From Symbiodinium natans (taxonomy: Eukaryota > Sar > Dinophyceae > Suessiales > Symbiodiniaceae): a stretch of DNA of 64,000 nucleotides. Under the pieces are notes generated by a model, which was given only the letters and a program-made list of their open reading frames with translations, did no database searches and had not been told where the DNA came from. Each line of letters starts with the position of its first letter. Position 1 is the first letter of the stretch. The stretch is from positions 62,001 to 126,000 of the forward strand of contig CAJNDS010000315.1 in NCBI GenBank assembly GCA_905221605.1, in the 5' to 3' direction. Positions 31,774-44,300 of the stretch are shown here, one piece after another. The position numbers and the translations under genes are program-made.

Positions 31774-32765
31774 ATGGACTTGAATCTCATGAGTCGCCCC
31801 CTTTTCCTGCTCTTCGCCCTTGTATCCCTTGTGAGGCCTTTAGGCGAGGTGAAGGAGGCAGACAAAAGCGTGAAGGCCCCGGTCGCCCCACCAGTGAGCC
31901 TTTCTCGTAATTTTGAAGTCCGCCTCCATGCTGCGGACTTGGTTGCTCTCACGCTCCGAGGTTCTGCAGATCCGTGAAGAGCTCAGAGGGTGTTTATAGG
32001 AGGGGACGTGTCAGCATTTCTCAGCTTCTTGGTCCTTGGAAGGGCGACTGAGGACCTTTTCTGTGGACCTGAGGCGTAAACCAGGCGATAGGACTACCCA
32101 ATCGAGACACTGGACTGTTCGGAGATGTGCCCTGGCCTTGCGCTCCCACTGGTCCACCACTCTGTTTTTCACATGTTGCGATAGTCAAGGTCCGATCCCT
32201 ACGTGGTCGTCCGGGCAGCAGGGGTGGAGCAGAAAACGCCGGTCATCATGAACAATCTGAATCCCGTGTGGGAGGACACGGGTTGTGGACGGTGGAAATG
32301 TTGACTTTTTGCTGTGAGTGCCTGAGGATGGCAACCTGTTCACCTTCGAGATTGCTGCGGACGACCACAAAGTTGAGCTTGAGGCGTGGCAGCTGGCGTT
32401 GCCATTCGTGCTGAGGAATGTGCAGAGCTGCAGGTGCTGGATTCCAACACATTCAAGGACAGCTTCTTGGGCAGCTGCGAGCTAGACCTCCGCTCCATTC
32501 AGCATGCCACGCCCTCTGCCCCATTGTGTAGTTGATAGAAACCTTGCTTTCTTTGGTGACTTTGGTGGTGTTCTGAGATGTCCTGAGATGTTCCGAGGGA
32601 ATGTGGACCTGCTTCCGCGAGAAGATTGGCAGCGGAGAGCTGGTGCCCGAGCCTCGGGGACCTGGATGTGGAAAAGCAAAGCAAAGTAAAAGCATATAAA
32701 AGCAGTGAATTTGTTGTGATGCGCACACCGGGAGGTTCGATCTCTACTTCAAGCCGACTGAGTGC
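31774..32765 (+). CDS. C2-domain gene 2 with N-terminal signal-like segment
   Basis: The first exon starts MDLNLMSRPLFLLFALVSLV, a signal-peptide-like hydrophobic start. It continues through VKEADKSVKAPVAPP to RNFEVRLHAADLV, the first C2 strands. Later exons: 32190-32274 (SDPYVVVRAAGVEQKTPVIM then NNLNPVWE), 32327-32383 (DGNLFTFEIAADDHKVELE), 32434-~32502 (VLDSNTFKDSFLGSCELDLR), and from 32731 RFDLYFKPTE, the closing strand. Introns 32275-32326 (GA donor, 52 bases) and 32384-32433 (GC donor, 50 bases) fall at the same protein positions as in genes 1 and 3. The joint between the first exon and 32190 is unresolved. A secreted or organelle-targeted C2 protein is likely; its ligand is unknown. 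Confidence 0.7.
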
Positions 32766-33028
32766 CCCCCCAAAAGACCTAAAAAGCCTTCCCAGCTCCC
32801 GAAAGGTTTGCTCCACGGTGTGCCATTGTGTTGGTGCGAGGTACCGGCTGTTGGTAACAGAGCAGACGAGCGTGCCCTCAGCTGAGAGTCGGCAAGTCTT
32901 GGCTCCTTTGCATCTTCATGGCACCTTCTCGGGAAAAGTTTCTTTGAAGGCTTCACCTGCGCATCAACTGCGGCCGAAATCTGCTCAACAGGGATACGGG
33001 CGATGCAGCCTCAGTTTGCTTCACCGAT

Positions 33029-36000
33029 GTGCACGTCTCAATGCAATTTCCCCCCATGGTTCCAGTCAAAGGTCATGGGGGATGTGCCGGGCCCTTGTGG
33101 AGCTTGCAGTTGCAGCGGCTTGCGCAGAATGGAATTATGGAAAGCTGCACAATGAAGTTCAATGAAGCCTCTGAATTAATCTTCAGCTCCTCGACGTTTG
33201 CTTTGGGCTCAGACACTGGAGTAGCTAGACCGAGCAGTACTGTTGACAAGCTTGGTGAAATGGCGTGTTTTTCAAAGCCAGTCATGGGCAGCCCAGCCAG
33301 CAGCCGTTCAGATGGGGCTCGCAGGCGACGCATGCGACGCATGGGTCTTGCCACTTTGGCGACCTCTGCTGTGCTGCTTCCAGATATGGCCAACCCATTT
33401 GTGATTGGCTCCGCGGCACGTGCTACTCCCAAAGCCAGTTTGAACACCAATCTCAACTCTCCTCCAGTGTGGGATGGCCAGGAGCCTTCCTCGTCCAAGA
33501 CCACCATGCGGACAACGGCTGCGGCCGCAATGTCGGCACTGGCCTGTCAGCTGAGTTGGATCTTCCCCAAGCGCAAGGCACGGAAGAGTGTCAAGGCTGT
33601 GACGGGCACGGCCGGAGCCCCTGCTGGCCCCATGAGCTCCAGCTTTACCTCCAACCTCTCATCCAGTGGCTCCGCCTTCCTCGGCTCCACGTTGGCCGGC
33701 TCGGTGACAGTGACAGCTCCAGCACCCTCTGCCTCGTCCATGACTTCGATGAAGATGCTTTTCGAACGATTCAACGAGCATGCCTTGAGGTCCGTCATGT
33801 CCTCTCAGCAGCAGTGCCGTCGTCTTGGCCAGAGCCAGCTGGGAACAGAGATCCTCCTCATTGGAATCATGAAGCAGGGCAAGGGCGTCGTGGACACTGT
33901 CGTAAAGAAAGCGGGCATTGACATTGAAGCAGCTTCTCAGCGAGTAGCTGAGCGTCTTGGACAGGGTGATGGTGAGGTGCCAAAAGACATTCCCTTCTCT
34001 CCGGAGTGCAAGCAAATCTTGCAAACTGCTGTGGAGGAGTCGAAGAAGTTGAGGGCCTCGGCGGTCGACCCCAGCCACATTTTCACCGCTCTCCTAGCAA
34101 GCCCAAACGAATGCCCCGCAGAAGAGATTTTGAAGATGGACCCTCAAGAGCTGATCAAAGAGATGAAGGCCGAGTTGCAGAAGATGGAAGAGGATGCCGA
34201 GGTTCCCGTGGGAGCAGATGGCGTCCCCAAGAAGGCCACCAAGGCTCTGGAGGAGTTTGGAAAGAACCTGACGCAGGCAAGAATCTGCATGTCTTGGATC
34301 TGTGCGAATGAATCAGCGAACCGGCTTCGATCTCATTGAACTATCGAGCGGAGCGGTCAGCGAGTGCTTGAGAGGGGGATTCCTGAACTAGACAGGGGTT
34401 GCAGTGTTGCTGTGCTGTCGTCACGATGAGTCTTTTTGGAGTCTTCTTGTGCAGGCGGCAGCAGAGGGTCTGATGGATCCCCTGGTGGGTCGCGACGAGG
34501 AGATCGACCGTGCAATCCAGATCTTGGCACGGAGGTCAAAAAACAATCCTGTCCTGATTGGAGAGCCCGGTGTGGGCAAGACGGCCATCGCGGAAGGGCT
34601 TGCCATGCGAATCGTCGCAGGGGATGTGCCCGAAATGTTGACAGACAAGATCATTATCGAGCTGGACATGGGTGCATTGCTGTCAGGTGCCAAGTATCGT
34701 GGAGAGTTTGAGGAACGTCTCAAGAACATCATTCAGGAGACCCGTGATGATCCGAACATAATCCTGATGATCGACGAGATCCACACTCTTGTCGGTGCCG
34801 GCGGTGGCGGTGATGGTGGTGCGATGGATGCCGCCAACATTCTGAAGCCAGCCCTCGCCCGCGGTGACATGCAGATCATCGGCGCGACCACCATCGAGGA
34901 GTACCGGAAGTACGTCACGAAGGACAAGGCATTGGAGCGCCGTTTCCAGCCTGTTGATGTCCCAGAGCCTACCGTTGAGCAAGCTGTCCAGATCCTTCGC
35001 GGGCTTGCTCGGAAATACGAGGCACACCATCGACTTCGCTACTCTGAGGAGGCCATTGAGGCCTGCGTTAAATACGCATCTCAGTATGTCCAAGACAGGT
35101 TCCTCCCAGACAAGGCGATTGACATCCTTGATGAGACGGGTGCGCGTGTGCAGCTCAGGCAGCTTGCGGCAATTCCCGAGGAAGCCATGGAGATCCGTGC
35201 CAAGTTGAGAGATGTGGAGGCCGCCAAGGAGGCGGCAGTACGGGCACAGGACTTCAAGAAAGCCAGCGAGCTGAAGATGGAGGAGGAGAAGCTCCAGTGC
35301 CAGATCTATCAGGTGACCAAGATGAGCTCCGAGACAGACTCCCAACCCACGGCAAGTGACGTGGCAAGTGAGGTGGCAAAGGCAGGGAAAGAGGGGAAAG
35401 AGGACAAGGAGGAGACGGAGGTGGAGCTTCCGCCCTTGAGCCAGGAAGACATTGAAGAAGCGCTGTCAAAGCCTACGGTCACGGAGAATGACGTGGCAGC
35501 CGTGGTCTCTGCCTGGACTAAGGTGCCTGTTGAGAAAGTCACGGCCGATGAGTCCGTCCGCCTCGTGCACTTGGAGGACACCTTGCACAAGCGAGTTATT
35601 GGCCAAGAGGAAGCTGTCGTCGCCATTGCCAAAGCTGTGCGACGTGCACGCGCTGGGCTGCAAAACCCCAAGAGGCCCATTGCATCCTTCATCTTCTGTG
35701 GCCCCACCGGTGTTGGGAAGACAGAGCTTTGCAAGGCTTTGGCCGAAGCATATTTCGGCATGGAAGACGCCATGGTGCGCCTGGACATGAGCGAGTTCAT
35801 GGAGAAGCACACCGTGGCAAAGCTTATCGGGAGTCCTCCCGGCTACGTCGGCTATGATGAAGAGAGCCAGCTGACCGACGCCGTGCGCAGGAAGCCCTAC
35901 AGCCTCGTCTTGTTTGACGAGGTGGAGAAGGCCCACCCGGACGTGTTCAATCTGATGCTTCAGGTCCTGGAGGATGGCCATTTGACCGACTCCAAGGGCC

Positions 36001-36584
36001 GCGTGGTGTCCTTCAAGAACACCTTGATCATCCTGACTTCGAATTGCGGGGCCAAGGAGATCGAGAAGACGCTCATTGGCCAGGGTCTGGGCTTCGATGC
36101 CGGGGCCGACGATCCTGGAACATCGCTCTACCAGAGGCTCAAGACAAAGGTTCATGACCAGCTGAAGGGCTTCTTCAGACCCGAGTTCTTGAACCGACTG
36201 GATGAGATCATTGTCTTCAAGTCCCTCAACAAGCAGGAAGTGCGTGAGATTGCCGAGCTGGAGTTCAGAAAGACCTTCAAGCGCTGCCAGGAACGGGGCA
36301 TTACCCTCTCCTTGACAGATCGGTTCAAGACCATGGTCGTTGATGAGGGTTACGATCCCGTCTATGGAGCTCGCCCATTGAGGCGTGCCATCATGCGACT
36401 CCTGGACGACAAGCTAGCAGAATCCTTCTTGTACGAGCCAACCGTTGAAGGCGAGTGCATAATCTGTGACGTCGATGAGAAGGATGAGGTCGTAGTCTTG
36501 CGTCAGACCCTCGACAGCAGCTCGCCAGAGCTTGAGGATCCTGAGGCTGTAGTGGACAAGGTTCCAGAGAAGGTTCAAGCATGA
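33029..36584 (+). CDS. clpC: ClpC, Hsp100 AAA+ chaperone, probably plastid
   Basis: Two exons, 33029-34276 and 34455-36584, with a 178-base intron (GC donor after CTGACGCAG, acceptor TTGTGCAG before G); 1125 codons if the first ATG is used. The more likely start is ATG 33284 ([20 protein letters not shown]), followed by a hydrophobic [11 protein letters not shown] and a Ser/Ala/Thr-rich leader. From residue 243 (first-ATG numbering): two Clp-N repeats ([17 protein letters not shown]...). Domain D1 has Walker A GEPGVGKT (452-459) and Walker B MIDEIH (521-526). A UVR-type segment, [19 protein letters not shown], near 670-695 distinguishes ClpC from ClpB. An acidic KE-rich insert precedes domain D2, with Walker A GPTGVGKT (832-839) and Walker [16 protein letters not shown] (~900). 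ClpC unfolds substrates for the ClpP protease in the stroma and helps protein import. Complete and intact. Confidence 0.93.
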
Positions 36585-36903
36585 AGAGAAGGGCCAACTT
36601 GCCTTTCGATTCCCTGATCACGTAAATGTACCTCTTGCTGCCGGTAACAGTGCCAATCACTTGGCACGAGGCGGCGCCTTTTTTGAGAACCCCAAGCCTT
36701 ATTGGGGGGTGCAGTCCTGCCATCGGTCAGGGTCACTCTGCGGCTTGTGGATAGATAGCAAGCCTTGAAGTGGCCGGGCTTGTGCCGACCATACCGGCAG
36801 TCAGTCGTCTCAACCTGAGAACAAAAGCTGGGCGTGCTCGCAGCTCTGGTGTGGGTGTTGGCCTGAGATGAGGATGTGACGAGGGACCTGACACCCTGAC
36901 GAG
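36585..36903. other. Spacer after clpC
   Basis: No coding frame with a motif. It must contain the 5' part of the next C2 gene if that gene is complete, but no signal or first strand was recognised. Confidence 0.35.
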
Positions 36904-37762
36904 GTCAGACCCCTATGTGGTCGTGAAGGTCGGTGAGGCTACTCGCAGGAGTATGGTGGTGCATGGGGGCGGGGGAGACTTGTTTTTGGCGGGATGTCAA
37001 CGGGTGCTGTGCCAGGACACCCACAATCAACAACAACTTGAACCCTGACTGGCGGGAGACTCCTCGATTCCTTGTTCGCTCAGAGATGCTCAGAGTCTCG
37101 TAGCGTTAGCAGTCCCTTGGTTGATGCCAGTTCATTTGGAGAAGTTTGTGCAAGGAGGGAAACCTTTTCACCTTCCAAGTCAGCGACGCCGTTTCCACTA
37201 TCGAGCTGGAGGCTCGTGCCGGGGCGAATGAGCTGTGCTGCGACTTCACTTCGACGCCTTTCTAGGCCATGAATGCCAATGTGGTTCGGGATGACAGCAT
37301 GGGTCCAAGCAGATGTTCCAGAGATGGCGTTTGCCTAATCTGCATAGACTCCGTCTGAACTCAATGCTCGCGCACCAGGTCTCGGGAAAGTATCAGTCAA
37401 CATCGGCCCCGCCCCGACTTTATGCGGCAGATTTGTGTTGGCACGAGTCTATGTGTGTCCGCAGCTACTGTAGCTTGACATAAGCAAGTAGGGCCAGGTA
37501 TTCCGCTGAGTTTCTGACTTGAAGGCAGCCTCCAGCCAAATGAGTGGTGTCGGCTGGTTGAGACCTCAGGGGATTGAGACACACACGAGTCCAGCAACAG
37601 GGGATGCGCCCGTTGGCAAGATTACTTAGGTCGAGCAGCTCGAGCAAGGCGGCAGCAAGACCCTGAGCAGCCGCTCCTTTCGCGCATGAGCTGTCACGAA
37701 GATGGAAAAGCAACGTGAGGTGGAACCGTGGAACTTGATGTTTTCTTCAAGCCAAATGAGTG
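36904..37762 (+). CDS. C2-domain gene 3
   Basis: Exons: 36904-36948 (SDPYVVVKVGEATR), 37016-37055 (TPTINNNLNPDWR), 37155-37211 (EGNLFTFQVSDAVSTIELE), from 37266 (AMNANVVRDDSMG), and ~37720-37762 (GTVELDVFFKPNE, the closing strand). Donors are GA at 36949 and 37056 and GC at 37212, with acceptors AG before G. The order and the W/DG and ELE/VM intron positions are the same as in C2 genes 1 and 2. An extra intron splits the ATR/TPT strand. The N-terminal strands were not identified, so the 5' end may be missing or lie in short exons before 36900. Confidence 0.65.
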
Positions 37763-37849
37763 CAGATCTCATCTGTAGACCAATTCAATGGTGCATACGG
37801 CAGGGGGTATATCTGTTCTTGCCAAGGCACTTTCACCTCAACCTGCAGC

Positions 37850-38260
37850 TTCAGCAGGCGGCTGCAAGTACTTCCAGCCTACTCCTGCCAAAAAGTTGTT
37901 GCGCCATGCGGTGCAAGCTAGGCAGGTGGCTCAAGACATGATGGAAGAGAGCTGACCGATTCCAGTGCGCTCTCTCGTGGAGGCTCAGGACGAGGAAAAG
38001 AAGTGCCTGGCCGAGGCTGCAAGACTTTCGAAAGAAGCTGCAGCCCCAGGACTAGCAGGGGTGGTTGTCAAGAATCTGCCTGGGTGCCACTGTGCAGCCA
38101 GATGCTTGCTTTTGGCACCCAGGTGCAGATGGCAGAACATGCGCGCAAGTGGCTTTCCAACGTGGACGAAAACACGAAGATGTTGGTGCCTCACAATGGC
38201 GGACATAAGCATCACAATGTGGCCCCGTCTGCATTTTGGAACGTTGACCAGGCCGCTTAG
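37850..38260 (+). CDS. Candidate 3' exons downstream of C2 gene 3
   Basis: Three stop-free, strongly coding-like pieces follow on the same strand: GGCKYFQPTPAKKLLRHAVQ with ARQVAQDMMEES (about 37857-37951), VEAQDEEKKCLAEAARLSKE (about 37977-38036) and VQMAEHARKWLSNVDENTKM followed by LVPHNGGHKHHNVAPSAFW (38122-38260, stop 38258-38260). Helical, charged composition with no known domain. They could form the C-terminal region of C2 gene 3 or a separate gene. Joints were not resolved. Confidence 0.45.
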
Positions 38261-38399
38261 CTTGGAGGAGCGTGATTGGGTTCGAGCTTGTGGTGGCAGG
38301 CCGCTTCTGCCTTTCATGAAGAGCTTGGAGTCAGAACGGGAGCATGCTGGGTCAGGAATCTAGTCGCCCCAGCATGGATCACGGTTACCCAGACACAGG

Positions 38400-40530
38400 C
38401 GAGGTTGCACTCTCGGGCGATGTGTGCTTCGAGTTGATACTACCAAGCCTGGCGCTAGCAGGAAGCTGCTGTAGACTAGCTTTGCCATAGCTTTGCCTGG
38501 TCGAGAAGCAGTTGCTGATGCAGCTTCGGCCAGGTGGAAGCCTTGGTGCGAGCACGCAAGCAGGTGCCGCCTGTCTTGCTGTTTCCCGAGGCCTGCCCAT
38601 CGCTCGCTCGTTGCACTGGTTGCGACAATTTTCAATGACATGTTTTGACCCTTACTAGTAGCTCAACTTTGGCGAAGGTGGCGCTCTCGTCTGCCTCGCA
38701 GTTGAAGCTCAAGGTGAGGATAATTGGCGCCTTCGGCTCCTTGCTCAAAAACATCTATGAACAGCCTCCGCCGCATCATCTCTCCATCATCAGCATCCAT
38801 CAGTCAACGTTATTACTACCAGTAGCTACTGTCCTCATCCTGGTGGAAGGGTTTAAGTTGGGGGTTGAGGCTTTGGCTTGTAAGGCGCGCCCTAAAGTCA
38901 ACTGGTTGCAGCCTTTGGTTTTCCAGCACGAAGCTGTGCACGTTGGAGGTTCTGCAGGCATGTCTATGCTATAGCGGGGCGGGTTCCGCCCCCGGGAGCC
39001 AAACCTCACACCCCAGAACCCTGAAACCCTTCAACCTTAAAACGCTACCTGAAGTGTGGCTGGTCTGGCGGGTGCATCATCAGCCCCTTCGTTTCCCGAG
39101 TGCAGGGAGTGGTCGTCTTCTCGACATAGCTTGCATGGGCATGCTCCTGGGCCACCGGCCTTTGCTCGGAGCATTGCTAGCTCCTGCGCTGCGGTGGCCA
39201 GAGGGCCCAGAACGGGCCTGAAGATATGACCACAGGTTGCTCAACGATGACGTGGCCCTCGGTCCTGTCGGCTTTCCCCTATTTTGCGGTTTCAGGCGAT
39301 CCTGGCTCATAAAATAGATTCCTTCTCCAAAGCCACTCCAGGTGCCCATTCCAGCACATGCCGAGGCCACAGCACCCAGCAAGGCAAGCCAAGCCTGGCG
39401 CAGCGAACCGGTCACCAGGCAACCATGATGAGGAACTCGCAATAAACATCCTAGAATTCAAGCCACCTCGCCTCTTTGGATGCAAGGCAGGTGAGGATGA
39501 CGAGAACATGGAGGCATGCTGTGGGCTCTTGCCAGCAGCATCTCCGGCCTTCCCGAAAACACGAGATGCATCTAGCAAAATTGCGCTGTCAAGCGCCGTT
39601 CGAGACCTGAACAGCCATCTTGCTATACCCCAAGCCCCTAAAACTGCTAACCCCCCAAACTCGTGAACTCCACATTAGGGGGTCCGCACTTCGTTCCTGC
39701 CCCCGGAAGCTCAAAATCCGAAGACGATCGGGACCAGCCGAAAAGAGTCGATTCAGCGTGGGCCGATTTCTCGCGGTGTGGGAACTTGAGCGCCGGCTCT
39801 AGGCTTCAGGACCATTTTAGGCGTCAGGAGTGCATCAGGGTTTTTGGGAATTGGAGCGCCGAATTTAGGGGCCCGGGCCAATTTTAAGCGTAAGGCATGG
39901 GTTGAACCGAATATAGGCTTTGGCACAAGGCCGTTTGTGGGCGTCACAGGGCAGGCCGTGCAGGCCGAAGTTCGGCTTCAGGAAAGCCCCGAATTCAGGC
40001 ATCAGGGCCAGACGAAAGCCGTATCAACAGCTTTGAAACAATTTAGGCGCCGCGTGGAGGCGTTAGGGGCGTTTGGGCTTCAGCACAACTGGAGATGCAT
40101 CTAGCAGGCTCGTGCTATCATGTGCTATCAGGACCTATGCTTGACCCCCCTTGTTCATACAGCATGCCCACAGTACGCCCCCATCAAAAGGCCCATGACG
40201 GCCCACATGCTCTCCTCATCTTGCCTTCCGTGCTTAGGCCTTGCCAGTCCGTTCGGCCAGAACTGTGCGTACCCTGGCAGAATCTGCCATTATTTGCCCG
40301 TGAGACTGATCTGAAGAGAACGTGGGCCTGCGTGGATCGGCCAGGTACTGCACCTGTGAGATACCACAGAAGAGGGAGTCCCAGGTCTCGACAGAGCTGG
40401 CCTAAGGTTTCATTTTCGATCAAGGAGTTACAGAGGGTGCCAGCAGCATACAGTCTCTCTCGATATGAGACATGAGATGACATGAGGACTTGGCCGAAGG
40501 CCTCAATCCAGAGCGCGCGCCCTAACAAAC
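38400..40530. other. Long spacer, no gene recognised
   Basis: Frames at 38645-38974 (+), 39358-39666 (+) and 39844-40104 (+) have no motif and equally long opposite-strand competitors. Part of 39,630-40,090 shows loosely repeated phrases of the type CCGAATTTAGG / TTTAGGCG / GGCTTCAGGA, suggesting decayed repeats. Confidence 0.4.
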
Positions 40531-40534
40531 CTCA

Positions 40535-41335
40535 GTGCAACGTGGAGTCCTGTTTCGTAACCTCTCGGCAGAACATGCCTCCGCAACTGGGAGACAACAG
40601 CTGACAATAGCTGTGCAGAAGGTGGCGGTGCAGCCGAACAGTTCCGGGTCGGGACCTTACGGGAAACGCTCGTTGTTCACGGCTCGAGGGTGCCTTGAGA
40701 GACTCTTGGAAGGATACAGCCCTGGAGATGCACTTGTCCTGCAAGTCTACAGTGTTGACGGTCAAGGAATCACGCGACTTGCTGTGCCTGTGATGAGCTC
40801 TCTACTTTGCCAGAAGACATTCTGAGATTGCACCTGCAGGCTGGGTACCCGATGGCCAGCGTCTGGCGCATCGGACTTATGACTTCCCTAGGCCCGAGGT
40901 TTTTGAGGTGCAAGGAGCTGTGTTCGAGCTTGCTTCTCAGGCCGAAAGTCAACGAACTTCTAGGACGAGTTGCTCCCTCAGCGGGCGCTGCTGGGAGACA
41001 GCTGGCAGCACAATGCAAGGGCATAAGCACCAGCACGTCCTTCCTAGGCGTTTCTTCCTGGCGACAAGATTTATCCAGAGGGTGGTGGGCTCGCTACATG
41101 AAGACTGTGCGACATGTGGAACCCATGACTCCGTCGTGCAGGGTACGATGGGCTGCTGAACTTGACTTTGGGTCCTCGCTCGGGCCAGAGAGCTGCGGAG
41201 AGCTGCGATCTCAGTTTTGTCTCAGAACCCCTTTTGATCTCTGAGAGGTCACACGGGTGCAACCCTTCGAGTCGAAGCCTTGGATTCAGATTTCTCGAAA
41301 GGAGATGGACGTCTACCATGCATGAGGTGACAGCT
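40535..41335 (+). CDS. Candidate multi-exon gene, possibly C2-like
   Basis: Several coding-like pieces on one strand: SPGDALVLQVYSVDGQGITR followed by LAVPVMSSLLCQ (40718-40820), DGQRLAHRTYDFPRPEVFEV followed by QGAVFELASQ (40851-40940), and VEALDSDFSKGDGRLPCM (about 41267-41320). Alternating hydrophobic strands with a GDALVLQVYS phrase and a VEALDSDFSKGD phrase recall the later strands of C2 domains, but this is weaker than for the three C2 genes above. Start, end and joints are not defined. Confidence 0.35.
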
Positions 41336-41344
41336 TTGCTGATG

Positions 41345-44300
41345 GAAGAGTGAAGTGACAACGACTTGTGACTTGTGAGAAAGTTGGCCGGCTGTGAGAT
41401 AAAAAAAACTCACATTGGGTTCTTTGCGGCAGAAGACCTGTTGCATGGAATCGCAAGTGGAAGATTGTTGAAGTCTGTGCCTTGCAGCTTGCGCAGCTGT
41501 CGCTTATCGGCCAAAGACTTGCCGATGGTGCAGGCATTGCAAGGCCCATTAGCCATTGCAAGGCCCATTGATGCTCACGGTCTCACAATGAAACATGATA
41601 GTTGGCCGGACCACGAGTCGAACTTGCCAAAAAAATTTCGGACTGGAGCACTTGACCTGCCAGCTTCTAGTTTGTGCTCGCCTGCAACTCAAAACTGAGT
41701 GCGCTGGTTTTCCCGGAGATCGGCCCAAGACACATGGCGGTGCCTCAGCACAGCCGCTGCGAAGCTCAGCAGGCTGCCTGGCTCCTGATTCAGCCACGTG
41801 GCTGAAACTCCTTCTCCACGATTGTTTTCTGCATCCGCTTGGACATCTAGATGTGTTGCTGCGCCTGCGATGCAAAGATGACCGGTTCTTACGCAGGCCC
41901 AGGGGGCAGTGTGCAATACATCACCCGAAATTCACGGCACACAGTTGCCCCAGAGCGGGCACTGCTGAAATCCGGTGAGCAAAGGTGCTGGAGGTTTTCT
42001 TTGTTTTGTTCGTTCCATTCCGTTTTCCGTGTAGATGTCGGGCAACACACACAGTGTTCTTGAACAGCCGTGAGACAGTCTGTGGACACCGGCGAGATGT
42101 CTCCGCGGAATGTGGCTGTAGCAAATATGCGGAGCATGCGCACAGGCTCCAAGTAGCTCAGTTACTTGACCCGGTGACATGCATAGCTTGCCCATGGTTA
42201 ACTCAGTATGCGTCCATGGCATGTCACGGTGGTACTTCCACAAGTGATCCGAGTGAGGAAAGTCAGGAGCCATGACAGAGGTGCATTGCAGCACGCTTGC
42301 CGCTTGATTGCAACAAAAAACAAAAGAGGATAAAGAGGAGAGCGGGAACGCATGCGCGGAAAGCGGGGCCGCCGGTCCTTCCGAGGTATATTATTTAGTC
42401 CTTATTGCACAAGGGCCGGGCCCTCAGCAGATGGTGGCAGTCAGAGGCTTTTGTGTCATTTGCCGTGCACGGTCTTTACCCTAGCTGGGAAAGCACTGGG
42501 CCCGCCTGGATTTTGAGAAAAGAATAGGTAAGAAGAGTTGCGCAATGAAAAAAGAGAGCCGGCAGTTGCCCTTTGTGCACAAGACGTCGAGCCTCTACCG
42601 TGAAAGGATACTTAGGAGGATGTTTTCGTCTATCTCAGTGTTCAAGAAGAACCGAAACTGAGCAAATCTGCCAGTGCCCCGTGGCAAAAAATATTCAGGG
42701 AAAGTCCCGCCACCGACAGCGGACAGCCCTCACAACTAGCAGGTGATTTTCATGTGCACGCTTCTGATTGTCACATTCCGAGTGTGACATCTGTTCAGAC
42801 TCGTTTGACCCTTTTGTTTGCTCGGATGGGTTGGCCTTCTTCCAATGACTGCCCATGGTCTGACCTACAGCTGCTGTTCCACATTTGTCACCAATAGTCA
42901 TGCCCACCCTGCTTGCTCCAGTGATGTGTGGGCTGTCAGCTGGGTCGTGGTGTGAAGTAATTCAACGTCATGGCAAGACTCTTCATCTGTTGTGGCCATC
43001 CTGGCAAATCTGGCAATCCCCGGCGATGCATGTAAGGGCAGTTCGTGTTGTGAAGGACGCTTGCCTGAGGGAGCCTGGTAGGAAATACGTAATGTTTGGA
43101 GGGACCATCAATGTCGCATAGGAGACGTGCGCAGCAGCATCAGAAAAGGACAAGCCCGTTTATTTCGGAAGTCTCGGGACAGGCGAACCCCGAACCCTAA
43201 AGTGCGAGTCGAAATGCAAACAACCGGGTGACGTAGGCATCTTGTCCATCCCCTGTGACATTGAAAGACTCGGGATGTAGTGCGACGTAGTGCGACAGAA
43301 TCGACAAAGCTGATTGCCCACTTGCGGTGGCAGGATGGTCATTTGGCAGACTACAAAACTGGCGTGGACCATGCAGAATGAGTGGTTAAGAGGAGCCGAA
43401 GCAGGCTTTTTCAGCAACATTTCCGATGTTCCCGTGCAGCTCTCAGTGGCTTCTCTGTGAAGCGTTGCTGCGTGCCGCATTCATGCTACTTTCTTGTGGC
43501 TTGGTGCGAGGACATGAAAAGCCAAGGTTATGACAACGCCATTTGCGGGAGTAGTTCGTGCTGTCGTGCTCCACAATTGCTCGACTGTGGACGTCTTGAC
43601 ATACCGATGGGATACGATGTTGGGGAAAAATGCCTCCACGGAGCTGCAATACTTGTGCATGCACCCGCTTCGGGGTGGGAATGTGACCTATTGGCCTCCA
43701 GAAGCCATTGCTGACGCGCTGGAAGGGTCGGAGCCACGCAAGACAGCTTGATTGACATGCTAGGTTGCTTGAACTGGTCTTGATGGTCTTGAGCACTTGT
43801 GCTGAAGCGCCTGAAGGTCGGAGGACCTTGAGGGCCCGGAGGGCCATCACCATGGCGCCGGCGCTCCGCCGAAGGTGGTGAAAGAGATCGCGGCCGTGGT
43901 TCCGGGGTTTGATGCTCTGCTCCAACAGAAGACCACTTCTCAACCACGAGAAAGCAAACACGTGCAGACTGTGCACGCAGACTGCAGACTGCAGACTGAT
44001 GTGCCTTGAAGAACCTGTTTCTTTTCGCCGTCGATCGCTCCCCTCTTGTGTTGCCCGGGCTGCATGGAGGTAGGAGGGAGGGGGGTGTTCCGAGTTTCCT
44101 CCCCCCAAAAGGCAAAGGTTCCCCAAGCAGCCAGTCCGGGGGGAGAGGGTGTTGTGCGAGATGGGGGGTGGATTCGGGGGACCTACCGGGCATCCTGCCT
44201 CGTTGTCCGTATGTTGAACACCGCACCCTGATTCTGGCACGCTACTCGTGCAGGGTCCTCGACGCTGAAAGAAAGGAAGGAAGGAAAGAAGGAAATAAAG

